Assembly: GCA_020726505.1 (NCBI GenBank)
Contig: JAHLEZ010000003.1
Coordinates: 3,038,001 to 3,102,000 of the forward strand
DNA length: 64,000 bases
Direction of reading: 5' to 3'
Source: Leptodontidium sp. MPI-SDFR-AT-0119
Lineage: Eukaryota; Ascomycota; Leotiomycetes; Helotiales; Leptodontidiaceae
Positions 53,452-64,000 of this stretch are shown here, in pieces. Position 1 is the first letter of the stretch. Each line of letters begins with the position of its first letter. Under the pieces are notes generated by a model, which made no database searches, was not told the origin of the DNA, and saw only the letters and a program-made list of their open reading frames with translations. The translations under genes were made by a program, and so were the position numbers.

Positions 53452-55527
53452 TGCTAGGAGATATGCGGATTTCTGTTGAAGTGCAAGAAAGTCGCGATGC
53501 TCGAAGTGTTGACACGCCAAGCCCGGACGCGGAGCTGGGTTGTGCACGTGACCGACGGACAAGAATCGTGGACGTGCTGCCGGCGACTTTTCCTCCCTTT
53601 CTCTCTCCTCTGCCAAAGACCTCCATGATGTTGGCGATGCATCTATCCACTCCTCAACATATCTGTCGTATCTGGAACCGCCATACTTGTGGTTCTGTAG
53701 GGATTTAGACCTAGCAAGCATCATGTGGATGTACGTGGTCAGCCTGGTCGATGCCCATCCAGATCAGGGTCTTGAAGTCAAGTCCCCAGATATCTGACGC
53801 CCCCATTTCTCTATATAAGCATTTTCGGTTATCCTACCGAAGCATCTCAGTACCGTGGTATCGGTGTCTTTATGAGCCTCAAGCTTTCTGTCGCGTGCCC
53901 TTCTCTTCTCAGCGCCGAGCAAGAATCCTTCGCGCTTCCTTCGCGTATGTGGACCGCACTGTAGCTGATGACGGCCCTGTCAGATGTTTCACAACAACCA
54001 CCGAAGCTGCTATGCGCCGATGGGGAGTGACTCTCTCCAGCATATCCACCAGCATGTGGTTCAGATATACTTGAGCGAATGCGGTATTCTTTTCATCGAG
54101 CGATCGTCGACTCCGAAGTCGTGTTTCTTACACATCGATTGGACAGACGCCGAATCCCTGATGAGGCTTCACAAAGTTGTTGTATTTGATATGATGATGG
54201 CCTCTATAGTATTTGGAGGCCTATTGCACGATATTCAAGTTCGCTCGTTCTTAATTTGCTATCTCAATCACCAGTTAGTATGTTGCAGACTTACCGAGAA
54301 ATTGATTGGACTGCTTTCTTATGCAGTGATTTACAGCTTATGGACCGAGGACCGGCGGTAAAAGAATGGAAGCTGAGAGGCATGCCAAGGCGATGAGTTG
54401 CTTACTAGAAGAAAAAGTGTATTGCGCGTCTTGGCTTCAGCTGGCAAGAAATGCCACCACAGATGATCGACCATGCTCCGTCGGGAAGAAGTCAGGCCGA
54501 TTGAGAATAGTAGTTTTCGACATCGCTCAACACCGAACCGGTTCCTTTCCAAGGTTTTCTATCCGAATGGTCACATGACCGACCTCGAGCCCATTGGAAG
54601 AGAACTCGCCAACAACTACCGTAGGTAAGATTGCATTGCCGGCATTGCGGCTGCGATACGAACCTCCCCTCTTTCTTCGGCTTCAGAGAACATCATGGCG
54701 CATTTCAAGGGTGATGGGATGCCGTTGAAGGTCGACGAAACCCCGACATCAATCTACTATAAGTCTATCCTTTCGGCATACGCCTTTTCTACTGCCCCTC
54801 TTACTCTCATTGGACTTGGAACCCAACACTTGCTCAATTTAAATGGTCTACTAGACTCACAAATGCAGTCCGGACGTCACCTCCAATGCACCGATGATTC
54901 CACCAAGATTGAGCCCGGAATATATTTCGCTCTGATTGAGCCTTCTCGGTTTCCAAATCGAGCATGTGAGACTCCTGAAACCGAGAGAAGTCGGCATCTT
55001 GGTGATTCGGAATGTCCCAGTGCATTTGCAACTTTATAACAACCAATCTGCTCCACGGCGTAACACAAAAGTGCAAAACGCAGCCGCATCATGGTGGCCC
55101 TCCCTCGATTGGCTTATGACCGTAGCTCTATTGGCCATTGTTGAGTTAAGGCATAGCAATGGCGTTCATAGGGCTCAAGCCATTGTCTTGGCAAACCCTC
55201 TCCTGGATTGTTACACAAGGTCCTGCTGGGCTCGGTGAGGGCAAAATTGACGTTCTTTACTCTCACCGAGAGCTTCTACAATCTTCATCGCTCAAGGAGC
55301 GCGGCAGGAAGCTGTCTGCCTCGTCGTGCCAGCGTGGCAATTGCCTCGTTTGCCTTGCTTCCAAGTTAGTTTTGCGTAGAATCCTACTTCTTCGTAAGGC
55401 TGTACTCGGTTTGCAAATCACGACCTATCATTGAAAAAGAAATGGGCCCCCATTCACGAGTGGACCCTCAAACATCGCAAGATCAACCAAGTCCCGATTC
55501 GGTTGGATAGGGCTAACATTTTGCGAA
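53452..55527. other. 2-kb region without an intact gene
   Basis: Several open frames of 70-125 codons exist on the plus strand, broken by stops and not joined by consistent splice sites. Fragments such as LEPIGRELANNYR (near 54580) and TQGPAGLGEGKIDVLYSHREL (near 55210) look protein-like, so decayed coding sequence is possible. I could not identify a family. Confidence 0.35.
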
Positions 55528-57637
55528 ATGCGTCCTCAAAACAACATATTTGTTGGCCTTTGGGCAAACAAGATCACCTCCAATGTCTTCAACAGCCCGT
55601 TACTGACTGTACCAGATATTTGGGGCATTGTTATATTTTCGACGTTAGCTATTCTGGTACATTTGTCCCTCCAATCTATTGGGAACAAGAGGGGCGTTTG
55701 GAGGCTCTTGCTTAGGAAATAACTATTAACGGAGACATAGATTGCGCACATCAGCAAGAAGTGCTGGACGATCGTCAAGTTCCTTATATTCTGCCTGTTT
55801 AGGCCCTTTCGAGGAGGTCGACTCGATGAGTATGCGGTCATGTTACGAAACAACCCAACGGCTTTCTGTAAGTTGACCGAAGCAGCCCACTCGGAATCTC
55901 GTCTGCCATCAGGCATTAACAGTAAACTGCGCAGCTACTGCTTTCGCTTTTATCAGCATCGCTCGGAGGGACATTTGGAGCAGAAATCGACGAGATCGAG
56001 AGCGCCTGGGTCGCCGTCACAGAGTTTTCATCTGTTCTGTAATTATTTCGGGGATTATACACAGCGCCTGCTTCGTCAGCCTTGGGGCATTCTTGCCCTT
56101 CGCCCTGATCGAAATTTTATCAAAGCTGAACAATGTCAATTGCGGTTACTGGCCGGTCAACATATCTGACCTCGAAAGCATTGGCAAAGAAGACGTTCGT
56201 CGATTCATACTCAGTCAATACGCGAAGTTCGTAGCGAGTGGCACAGCAGTAACGACTGGATATGTCAGCGAGTGCTATGATGCTGCCCAACTGTCTAGTT
56301 GTGACCTCATGATCAACAGACAGATTCCATGGACCGAAACAAACAACGCCACTTGCCCGTTCGCCTCGGGTCAATGTGTTGGTGGTGACTCGTTGGCTTA
56401 TACAATGACCACGACAAACATCACCGCTGCCTACTACGGCATCAACATAAAGTCTACATTGACTATATCGCGAGAAAGCACTTGTGCCCCAATAATCATG
56501 GATCCATACCGCTGTGACGACGAGCATGGTGGACACGGGTATTGTCACTTCACGTACTATGGGAAGAACCATTCTATCCTAGTCCGAATGGATGAGGCAA
56601 ATGCGTGAGCTACGAACGCCCGAGGATTGTGCAACTTGCTAACAATGCCTTTTTAGATATCAAGTTCATGGCTGGTTTCCTCAACCAAACTTCACAGTGC
56701 ATCCCAACTTCCAGGTCAAAGTCGGCAACGTGTCTTTGGTGTACTTGTCACGAAGAGAACTTGTGCATCTGTATGAAACACACGATCCATTCTTCCGAGC
56801 AACGGAGAAAATCCCGCTCCCAGGCTTCGAGGAAGGCGGGTACGTTCCCGCGTGGAAAGATCGAGTAACCGCAATCGGTTGCGTAGAGAAGCTTCAGCTG
56901 TGCGCAACCTTCAACGGCATTGTGGAATGCTCGCCATGGGTCGGTGTAGTGAGAGGTGAAAGCAATACAACAGGCCTCGAACCCTTTGTGGAGAAATGCA
57001 CCCTGGAGGATCGGGGCCTGATTTCCCTGCTGCTTCCCCGAACTCCGGTCCTGCAAACAATAGGCGATGCTGCTAGAGGCTCCGGATCGGAGTTGATCGC
57101 AAGCCAACAGCTTCTCTTTGTTCCCCGTCTCCAGGCCGAAGTCCAAACAGCAAGTGGCAATGACCAGTGGGAGATAGAAGTGGGTCAATGTAAGGCGCCC
57201 TGTCAATACCATCTGCTCCGTCGAGTTGGGCGCGGCTAATAGGCGTGAATGCAGGGTTCAACATCATACTCGCGATATCACAGCTAGCAGTTGTCCACTT
57301 CCCAATCGGCAATCCCTTCATAGATACCACTCAATCGCCTAACGAGATGCTACCCGAGAGCCGATTCATCTGCGAGAACGTGTTGATCAGGTCCTTCAAA
57401 CATACGACAATCAGGCTTCCAGGTCTCATATTCCTCGTCGTTGGGAGCGCCTTCGCTATACTTGTGTGCGGTATTGGGAAGCATGCTTCCGCTTTCTTGC
57501 AGAGGCAAGGATATTGGGGGGATGTCTTGGAAAGTTGGGATAGATTGTCTTGGGAGTCCAAAGCGGCTGTGGATGCATTAGGGGCCGCCGGTCAAGCCCA
57601 CGCGAGACCGGAGGAAGGCATTCCGTTGGCCGGGTGA
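55528..57637 (+). CDS. Fungal multi-pass membrane protein with Cys-rich ectodomain, unknown function
   Basis: The C-terminal model is firm: exons ending 56604, 56657-57189 and 57255-57637 join in frame. The N-terminal half is uncertain: an exon from ATG 55528 (TM near PDIWGIVIFSTLAILVHL), a second from about 55740 (KKCWTIVKFLIFCLFRPFRGG), then two competing frames between 55880 and 56090, so an intron or frameshift was not resolved. The ectodomain has Cys residues spaced as in a large lineage of fungal orphan membrane proteins (ECYDAAQLSSCDLM, ATCPFASGQCVGG, STCAPIIMDPYRCDDE, IGCVEKLQLC, ECSPW) and several N-x-S/T sites. A final TM (LPGLIFLVVGSAFAILVCGI) precedes a cytosolic tail. Function is unknown. 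Confidence 0.55.
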
Positions 57638-57972
57638 GCTGATAGAAGGATGAACTCAATGGATCGAATACAACTTGCGTACGTACAAGCGCCATCTCAG
57701 ATGATTTGCAATGTCTCCTTTCAAAATCTACCGGATTGTGGAGATCCTCGACACTCAAATCACAGCGGCTAGTACGACAAGCAATAAAAGCTCCGCTGCA
57801 CATGGACTGAAGACTGGGATAAGAACGTATCTTACGGCGGAGTATGCACTCCTGGCAGCGTTCTTCATTCTAGTGATTACACGAGTCCCAAAATCTTAGA
57901 TCCATAATCTCAATTGATCCCTCTCCCTCAATTCATCCTCTTTTTAATCTTCAACGCCCTCGTACGTCTCAA
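57638..57972. other. Convergent 3' intergenic region
   Basis: A 335-bp region between two convergent genes. A 62-codon open frame at 57711-57899 is present but has no support. Confidence 0.4.
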
Positions 57973-59164
57973 TCAAAGTTTAAACACTCTCCCCACCTCC
58001 TCCGGATGTTCAGCCAAAAACTTCCCCTCCACAATAAGCGAGACGTGTTTAGCGAACGCCAGCAATTCCCCTTCCTCGTCACAGATATACACAAGTGTGT
58101 CGAACCTCCCATTCTCGATTTTCAATGCTCTAGCGCGCAGGAACACCCATTTGAGACCTTTAGGATCCTTCTTGATTTCAGTCGTCATACATAATGTGGG
58201 GTAGCGGACTCCGACTTTCAGGTCAGCGCGGGTGGGACTCCAGTTTGCGGGGGCGCCTTCGATCTGTTATTGATTCAGTTGCCAGACCTCATAACTTTGG
58301 AATAATTCACAGTCTTTGAGTCCAGCTTGTAGCACGGGCTTCCAAAACGGACACAGAAGAGATCTGAAAGAGAAGAGACTGAAACCCACAAAATCACACA
58401 AAACCCCCAAATAATCCAGATCCCAATCCTCGCCATCAGATCTAGCATACCAACGCTCCCTCGTACACCTCCCAAACCTATCACTCCCCGTCATAGTCTC
58501 TCTACATCCTTTCACGCGCCATCCAGAGAATTTGAGCCCTATCGGCGCAATATCAGTGAAGAACACCGGGAGAACAATTTCCTCGCATTCAGTCAGCCGA
58601 TCCGGGATTTCGGACCGCGGCACACTTGCTCGAGTCGGAAACGACAAGCCTGTGAGTGTGGATAGATTACCGGCGGAGATTATAGCGAGGGTGTGCGTTT
58701 TCCAGGTGTGTTGTTCTGATTCCCAGCCGGGTGGTTTAGGGGCTGAGGATGTTGGAATTGGGATGGATGTCTGGAGTTCGATTTGGAGGATTGATACTCG
58801 TGAGCCGGATTTTAGAGGGCGGACTGTGAGACGCACAGTAGTGGATGGGAGGACGGGGTTGAGGAATTGGATGTGTGAATTTAGGACATGCGGGTGCGGA
58901 TTGAGGGGGGTGGTGAGGAGGCTGTAGGATTTGGCGGTGGAGTGGATGAGGGAGAGGAGGAGACCGCCGTGTGCTGCCCTGTGGTATGTTAGGGAATGAG
59001 GCTGGATAATCCAGTAAGCTGGGAGGTATAACTGACCACGCTCCGCACCAATCCCATGCTATTTTTGCTGTGAAGATGGAGCTGTTTCCTGTGACTGGGA
59101 ATACTTTTATCGCTTCAGTGATGGACGTTAATTCACGATTTGGCGGCGGAGATGATTCCCCCAT
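57973..59164 (-). CDS. Acyl-CoA thioesterase-like (double hot-dog) protein
   Basis: Thioesterase of the TesB/4HBT_3-like class; likely hydrolyses an acyl-CoA or acyl thioester. Exons are 59164-59037, 58978-58390 and 58263-57973 (335 aa). The N-terminal hot-dog includes WDWCGAWAAHGGLLLSLIHS (after splicing intron 1), the middle HPHVLNSHIQFLNPVLP and TVRPLKSGSRVSILQIEL, and the C-terminal hot-dog GLKWVFLRARALKIENGRFD and YICDEEGELLAFAKHVS. Intron 2 uses GTGGGT...AACAG and leaves frame. The DEEGEL/FAKH region fits the second hot-dog active-site helix. It is convergent with the membrane-protein gene and divergent from the epoxide hydrolase gene. No organelle signal is obvious. Confidence 0.82.
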
Positions 59165-59606
59165 CTTGCTTTGTTAAAATATGAAAACAATGAAACAAAT
59201 CCGAATCGGTTTCCTTTCCTTCTGGATTCTTATCGAGAATACGCGTTTTCCTTCCAGAATCTCATGTTAGCACCGTCACACATGTAGATTCTCCACCGCA
59301 TTTCCAAGACTCATATGTATAGAATAAACACCCCGGGCCCCACATGCAAATTGCGGCCGAGGCACGGAAGTTCTCAGGGCTATGCCACCGACGTGGAGTT
59401 TCCTGTTGGCCCGCAGCCCGATTGTCGATTGCGGGGTGCGGGGGAAGACATCTCGACGGCGTCGACCTTGGCCAGGACGAGGGCTACAACTACCTTAATC
59501 CTTAGGCTAGCCGGGCTGGTAAAAGCCATGTGAATGTTACCTACTGAACATTCAAATACTTGTGCTTTGTGCCCTTTTAAATCCATCACTGAGATCACTC
59601 GCTAAG
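59165..59606. promoter_or_regulatory. Divergent promoter, thioesterase / epoxide hydrolase
   Basis: A 442-bp region between divergent genes. I recognised no specific element. Confidence 0.5.
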
Positions 59607-61101
59607 ATGTCTCAAGTTACCCCTTTCACTATTGACATTGAGCAGAGTAAACTTCACAGGCTCCATCAAAAGCTCGACCTCACAGATTTTCCTCCTGAAT
59701 TGGACCAGGCTGGTTCGGCATATGGAGCTCCACTATCTGATGTCACAAGACTGGCCAAATACTGGAAACACGGGTTCGATTGGCGAACTCAAGAAGCAAA
59801 ATTGAACCAGTTACCCCAGTTCACCACGAATATCACAGTCGACGGATTTGGAGAATTGAATATACATTTTGTGCATCAAAGAAGTCATGTGGCTAATGCC
59901 ATTCCTCTGCTGTTCATTCATGGATGTAAGACGGACACACTGCTTAATCCAAAGTAACAATGATAATCATCCCGTTGTGCTGATAATCTTCAGGGCCTGG
60001 AAGTTTTATCGAGGTTACGAATCTCTTACCTCTCCTCAAGGGAGGCCAAGACGAACCAGCTTTCCATGTCGTTGCCCCATCCCTGCCAAATTTCGGCTTC
60101 TCCTCCCGCGTCAGCAAAGTAGGTTAATAGCTACAAGTTGACTCTACTGCTCCTGCTAACCCCCCCGAAGAAAGGATTCGGAATATCCCAGTACGCGGAG
60201 GCGTGTAATAAACTCATGCTTGCACTTGGATACGATCAATATGGTACGTTAGTCCCATATAAGTTTTGAGCTTAACGTCTACTATCCTGTCTTAACTTCT
60301 TGCCAAATATGCTGTTTCGGAAATTGATCGCAAAATTGAGTTTGGGGTCAACATTGAACAACTGCTAACTCTTTGATAGTCGTCCAAGGTGGCGATTGGG
60401 GTTCTATAATTCTGCGAGCCCTAGGACACTATCATTCTGATCATGCTCGCGCCCTCCACACAAACATGGTTCTAGCTGGATTTCCCAAACCCCTTAATGC
60501 TCCGTTTCGCTTTATTTACTCCCTCGCAAGGCACGCCTTAAGCGGCTTCCTTCCAACCTATACAACTTCCGAATCCGAGTCGCTCGCTCGTGCTATAGAC
60601 TGGAGGTTCGGCTCCGGACGTGGCTACTTCGCGCAAATGGCAACGAAACCCCAGACGATCGGCTACTCGCTAGCCGACTCCCCTGTTGGACTCCTCGCGT
60701 GGATCTACGAGAAGCTCATGGGATGGACTGACGATTACCCTTGGTCCGATGATGAGATATTAACATGGGTTAGCATTTACTACTTCTCTACCGCCGGCCC
60801 ATCTGCAGCCAGTTTTATTTATTTCGAAAGTGAAGCAAGTAATCGCGATAGGGATAGCACAGACAAGCTACAGGCGTATGTGGATCTGCCTATTGGGCTG
60901 GCGTATTTCCCCAAGGAGATTGCAAATATGCCACGGATGTGGGCGGAGGGATTGGGAAAGGTTATCCATGTTAGTGAGAGTAGTAAGGGTGGGCATTTTG
61001 CGGCATTAGAAAGACCAGACGTGATTTCGGATGACTTGAAGACTATGTTTGGAAAGGGCGGCAAGGCCTTTGGGGTAGTTGATGGGAAGAGTGGGTACTG
61101 A
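59607..61101 (+). CDS. Epoxide hydrolase, microsomal-type (EHN domain)
   Basis: Alpha/beta hydrolase that opens epoxides to diols through an Asp-ester intermediate. Exons are 59607-59925, 59994-60118, 60171-60243 and 60380-61101 (412 aa, in frame). The N-terminal EHN domain has a [15 protein letters not shown] block. The oxyanion motif HGWPGS is formed across intron 1. The nucleophile is D178 in VVQGGDWGS, and the catalytic His lies near residue 378 ([12 protein letters not shown]). The cap domain includes [13 protein letters not shown] with a candidate Tyr proton donor. No membrane anchor is seen in the first 20 residues, unlike mammalian mEH, so the enzyme is probably soluble. It is divergent from the thioesterase gene. 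It may detoxify or tailor a metabolite, but no link to the 30-52 kb genes is visible. Confidence 0.93.
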
Positions 61102-63235
61102 GAATTCCTTTCTACTGGGAAGGGAATATCGTCCTGCTCTGACCCAGACAGTTTGAGAGGCATTTCACGGTTGGGGGTCGACCACGGCTTCCGAGTTTGA
61201 AATTCTTGTCGAGAGGCGGGCGCGACAAAGAGATTGAGGACAGGGGCCTTTCGAGAGATGATGCTTTGGGAACTCAAGTATCTAGAAAATTGAAAAGAAT
61301 GTGCTGTAATTGTGTCTGTTCTGCTACTATTAGGCGAATATTCCACACCCCATACAATAAGTTTTCAGCCAATTGCCAATATCCGTTGGGGATTATAAGA
61401 GAGAGGTTCGGTTAAGAACAATACGGTTAGTTTCATAGTTTGTAGTAGGAAAAGATGGGACTTGTTTATTTATATCACGGCGCTGATATAAGGGAGCGTT
61501 GCAAGAGGTATATAGGGGTACGTTAGCGGTAACGAAGTAAGGATACTTGCTCGTGCCTCGTAGAGAGAGGCCAAACGTACATCGGCTCGACACGCCTCGA
61601 TTCTGTTAGAGTCAGGTTCATAACATTATGGTCGTGGGTGTAGGATTTCGATTGGAAGACTGACATGAGCATAAATTATTCATCTCACGCTTCAATTTTT
61701 GTGCCCTGTAGCAAGCCAAAGTTACCTGCTTACTCAGTCGGTTTCCTGCGATCCCGTTGCTTCCGAGCAAATGAGCTCAAACTTACTCGAACTGACTTTT
61801 TCATCACAACCTTAATTCAATGTGTATACAAGACGTCCAGTTGGCCTTTTTTTTCTTATCGTTCTTCATATCAGTAATTGCTGCTGCTGCGACCTTTTTC
61901 CATTTGGAGATACCGCTTTGGTCAGTACTCACTTGTGTCAGTACTCATTTCTGTGATGGCTTTCTTGTCCATTCCCTTGTACCACCAACAACCAACCGAT
62001 CACCGGCACCACAAACTCTCGCTTGGGCCTGACAACATGAACAGACAAGAATAGTTCTGGTGTCTTACTGATCCCTTGACTCCAAAGACAGAAGCAATGC
62101 TGGAGGGGCTGAAGACAATGGGAGCAACCAGTTATCTGACACGTGATCTCGCCAAGAGCCCCTGAATCAATCTCGTACTTACGTACTCGAGTACCGAACC
62201 GAAGAGGCGAAGCGCTTGCTTGACCCGCCCACTGGTCGGCTCAACTTCCTCCACGGCTCTCTCATCAACCTGGAAGACTTCCAAGACAACTCCACACACT
62301 GAGGCTGCACATCGTATCGATTATCGAAATAGATTGATTTTCAAATCCATACCGATGTCTCCGTCCCAACTTCCAAGTTCCAACTTCTTCATCTGTCAAC
62401 AGTCTCTTTGGCCTTCAAGTCATTTCCTCTGGAACGCCGAGACCGGTGACTGCCGTTGGCCTCGACTCCTTGATCACTTCCACCATAGGAGCCAGCCATC
62501 AGCCAGCTCCTTGGGAGCGCTTAACATGCGACACCTCCTGTCTCCAAAGCCGCTTCCCAGAATCTACAGAATCCCATCACTACTTGGCGATCCCAGACCA
62601 AATTCCGAAAAGGCGCCACCAGTGAGTGACCAGCCTGTCAGTGCGCCGAGGATCTGAACAAACAATGGGGCTCTGTTTCAACAGCGCCACCTCCCCCCTG
62701 CCGCCCAACCTTCTCCTTACCTTCTCCTTCATCTCGCATCTCCCCGCTTTCCTGCACGAGCAATCTATATGACAATAATTGCTCCCCGTTTCCAGTTGAT
62801 TTGTCTCGCTCCTCCTGCCCAGAGAAGTGATAACAGAAACTTCGGGCCTGCCAAGCCGGAAACCCTCCCTTTCTCAGCCTCTCGAAACGGGCCTGGTGGA
62901 ATGTGTAATGAAAGTTCATTTGTCCACCTCTGCCATACGCTCAAGCGGTGCCTCATGCGTTGCCAGGGGAAAGTTTATAACCTCCAGCCCGTCTTCCTCT
63001 GCTCTTCCTTTCAGCACCTCAGCCAGTTTTATCTGATTACTTTCATTAAGCCAACTCTCTTACATTCTTTTTTCCCACACGTCGTCCCAAGTACGAACAG
63101 TTGTCGATCGATCTCGTAGCTGGTCTGGATATCAGTTTTGCAACACACTCACTCATTCAAACTCATCCAACACGGTCTATCACCAGTCACTCACGAACAC
63201 ACAAAAAGTCACTTCTTTTCAAAAACAGTTTCAAA
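61102..63235. other. 2.1-kb intergenic region before LPMO
   Basis: I saw no supported gene. The right end is the LPMO promoter and leader, C/T-rich (62640-63230). A CTCCCCCCTGCC stretch at about 62690 could host GC-rich repressor sites such as those of CreA-type factors; that is speculative. Confidence 0.45.
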
Positions 63236-64000
63236 ATGCCTTCCATGATGAACACCGCCGTTTTCGGTCTTTTGGCCACCGCTGCCAACGTTGCTGCCCA
63301 CGGTTTCGTTGACCAAATCACTGTTGATGGTACTTCGTGAGTATTTCTGGTCGCCCAGATTGCTGAGGTGTAGTTTCTAATTCCGCACAGCTTCACCGGA
63401 TACCTCGTCAACTCCTACCCATACATGGCCACCGCACCAGAGTCCATTGGATGGAGCGAGACCTCGACCGATCTCGGATTCGTTTCCCCATCCAAGTTCG
63501 CTACTGGCGACATCATTTGCCACAATGGAGCCAAGAACGCCGCTCTCTCCGCGCCAGTCAAGGCTGGAGGAAACGTCGACCTTCACTGGAACACATGGCC
63601 AGAGTCTCACCACGGTCCAGTCATCAACTACCTCGCCAACTGCGGTGGTGATTGCGCCACTGTTGACAAGGCCACGCTCAAGTGGTTCAAGATCTCCGAG
63701 TCCGGTCTCCTCGACAACACTGCTGCTCCAGGTACCTGGGCTTCTGATGCTTTGATGGCCAACAACTTGACCGGCTCCGTCACTATCCCATCCACCATCG
63801 CCCCAGGAAACTACGTCCTCCGCCACGAGATCATTGCTCTCCACTCCGCTGGACAAGCTGATGGCGCTCAAAACTACCCATTCTGCGTCAACCTCGAGGT
63901 CTCAGGAACCGGAACCGATGCACCAGAGGGTGTTCTCGGTACCTCTTTGTACACCCCAACTGATGCCGGTATCTTGGTCAGCATCTACACTGCCGGAGCC
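63236..64000 (+). CDS. AA9 lytic polysaccharide monooxygenase (partial, cut by window end)
   Basis: Secreted copper enzyme that cleaves cellulose or related glucans oxidatively. Exon 1 is 63236-63336; exon 2 runs from 63391 to the window end, so the C-terminus is missing. The signal peptide is residues 1-21 ([21 protein letters not shown]). Cleavage leaves His22 as the N-terminal residue, the first copper ligand ([11 protein letters not shown]). The second ligand His is in [16 protein letters not shown], and the axial Tyr is in [12 protein letters not shown]. Cys pairs expected for AA9 ([14 protein letters not shown]) are present. The intron has a GTGAGT donor and a CACAG acceptor. The visible part (about 237 residues) covers nearly all of a catalytic domain; whether a linker and CBM1 follow cannot be seen. 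Confidence 0.95.

Noticed and set aside
57711..57899. 62-codon frame with a C-terminal hydrophobic stretch
   Set aside because: It is too short, lies in a convergent 3' region and has no splice link to the upstream gene, whose own stop is well placed.
1..64000. tRNA and rRNA genes, CRISPR arrays, LTR or TIR transposons
   Set aside because: I looked for B-box-like GGTTCGA contexts, long direct or inverted terminal repeats and transposase motifs and found none convincing by eye. A tRNAscan or RepeatMasker run would be decisive.

Overview
The window is nuclear DNA of a filamentous ascomycete (Pezizomycotina). The evidence is short spliceosomal introns of about 45-80 nt with GT/GC...AG ends, fungal-specific families (BimC kinesin, bZIP with a DUF3425-type tail, Fungal_trans regulators, DAL5-family permease, AA9 LPMO) and wide intergenic spaces. 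The overall gene style resembles Leotiomycetes, but that placement is a guess from general familiarity, not a computed result. Gene models were spliced by hand. For nearly all of them the exon lengths sum to a multiple of three, which is an internal check.

Left part (0-16.7 kb) is housekeeping: a small multi-pass membrane protein, mitochondrial isoleucyl-tRNA synthetase, a PHAF1/UPF0183 protein head-to-head with a kinesin-5 motor, then a bZIP factor after a 4.6-kb gap. From 16.7 to 27.5 kb I see no convincing gene, only simple and pentanucleotide repeats.

The middle (27.5-40 kb) is an accessory cluster without a backbone synthase. It has two paralogous regulators with an unusual two-finger C2H2 plus Fungal_trans architecture, a 2-oxoglutarate/Fe(II) dioxygenase, a DAL5-type transporter and an eEF1B-gamma-like glutathione transferase. 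A shared element, GGAGGAGCTCC or a close variant, occurs in the four promoters of this block (nine copies). The specificity residues of both regulators predict binding to 5'-GNGGAG-3', which fits GAGGAG. This predicted TF-operator pairing is the main discovery in the window.

A second set (40.3-52.2 kb) holds three cytochromes P450 (two head-to-head paralogues), an MFS exporter and an FAD monooxygenase. Several of its promoters share a different element, TTTACCCCA. It may be a catabolic, detoxification or tailoring module next to the first.

The right part (52.4-64 kb) has a conserved acidic protein, an unknown multi-pass membrane protein with a Cys-rich ectodomain, an acyl-CoA-thioesterase-like protein, an epoxide hydrolase, and an AA9 lytic polysaccharide monooxygenase cut by the window end.
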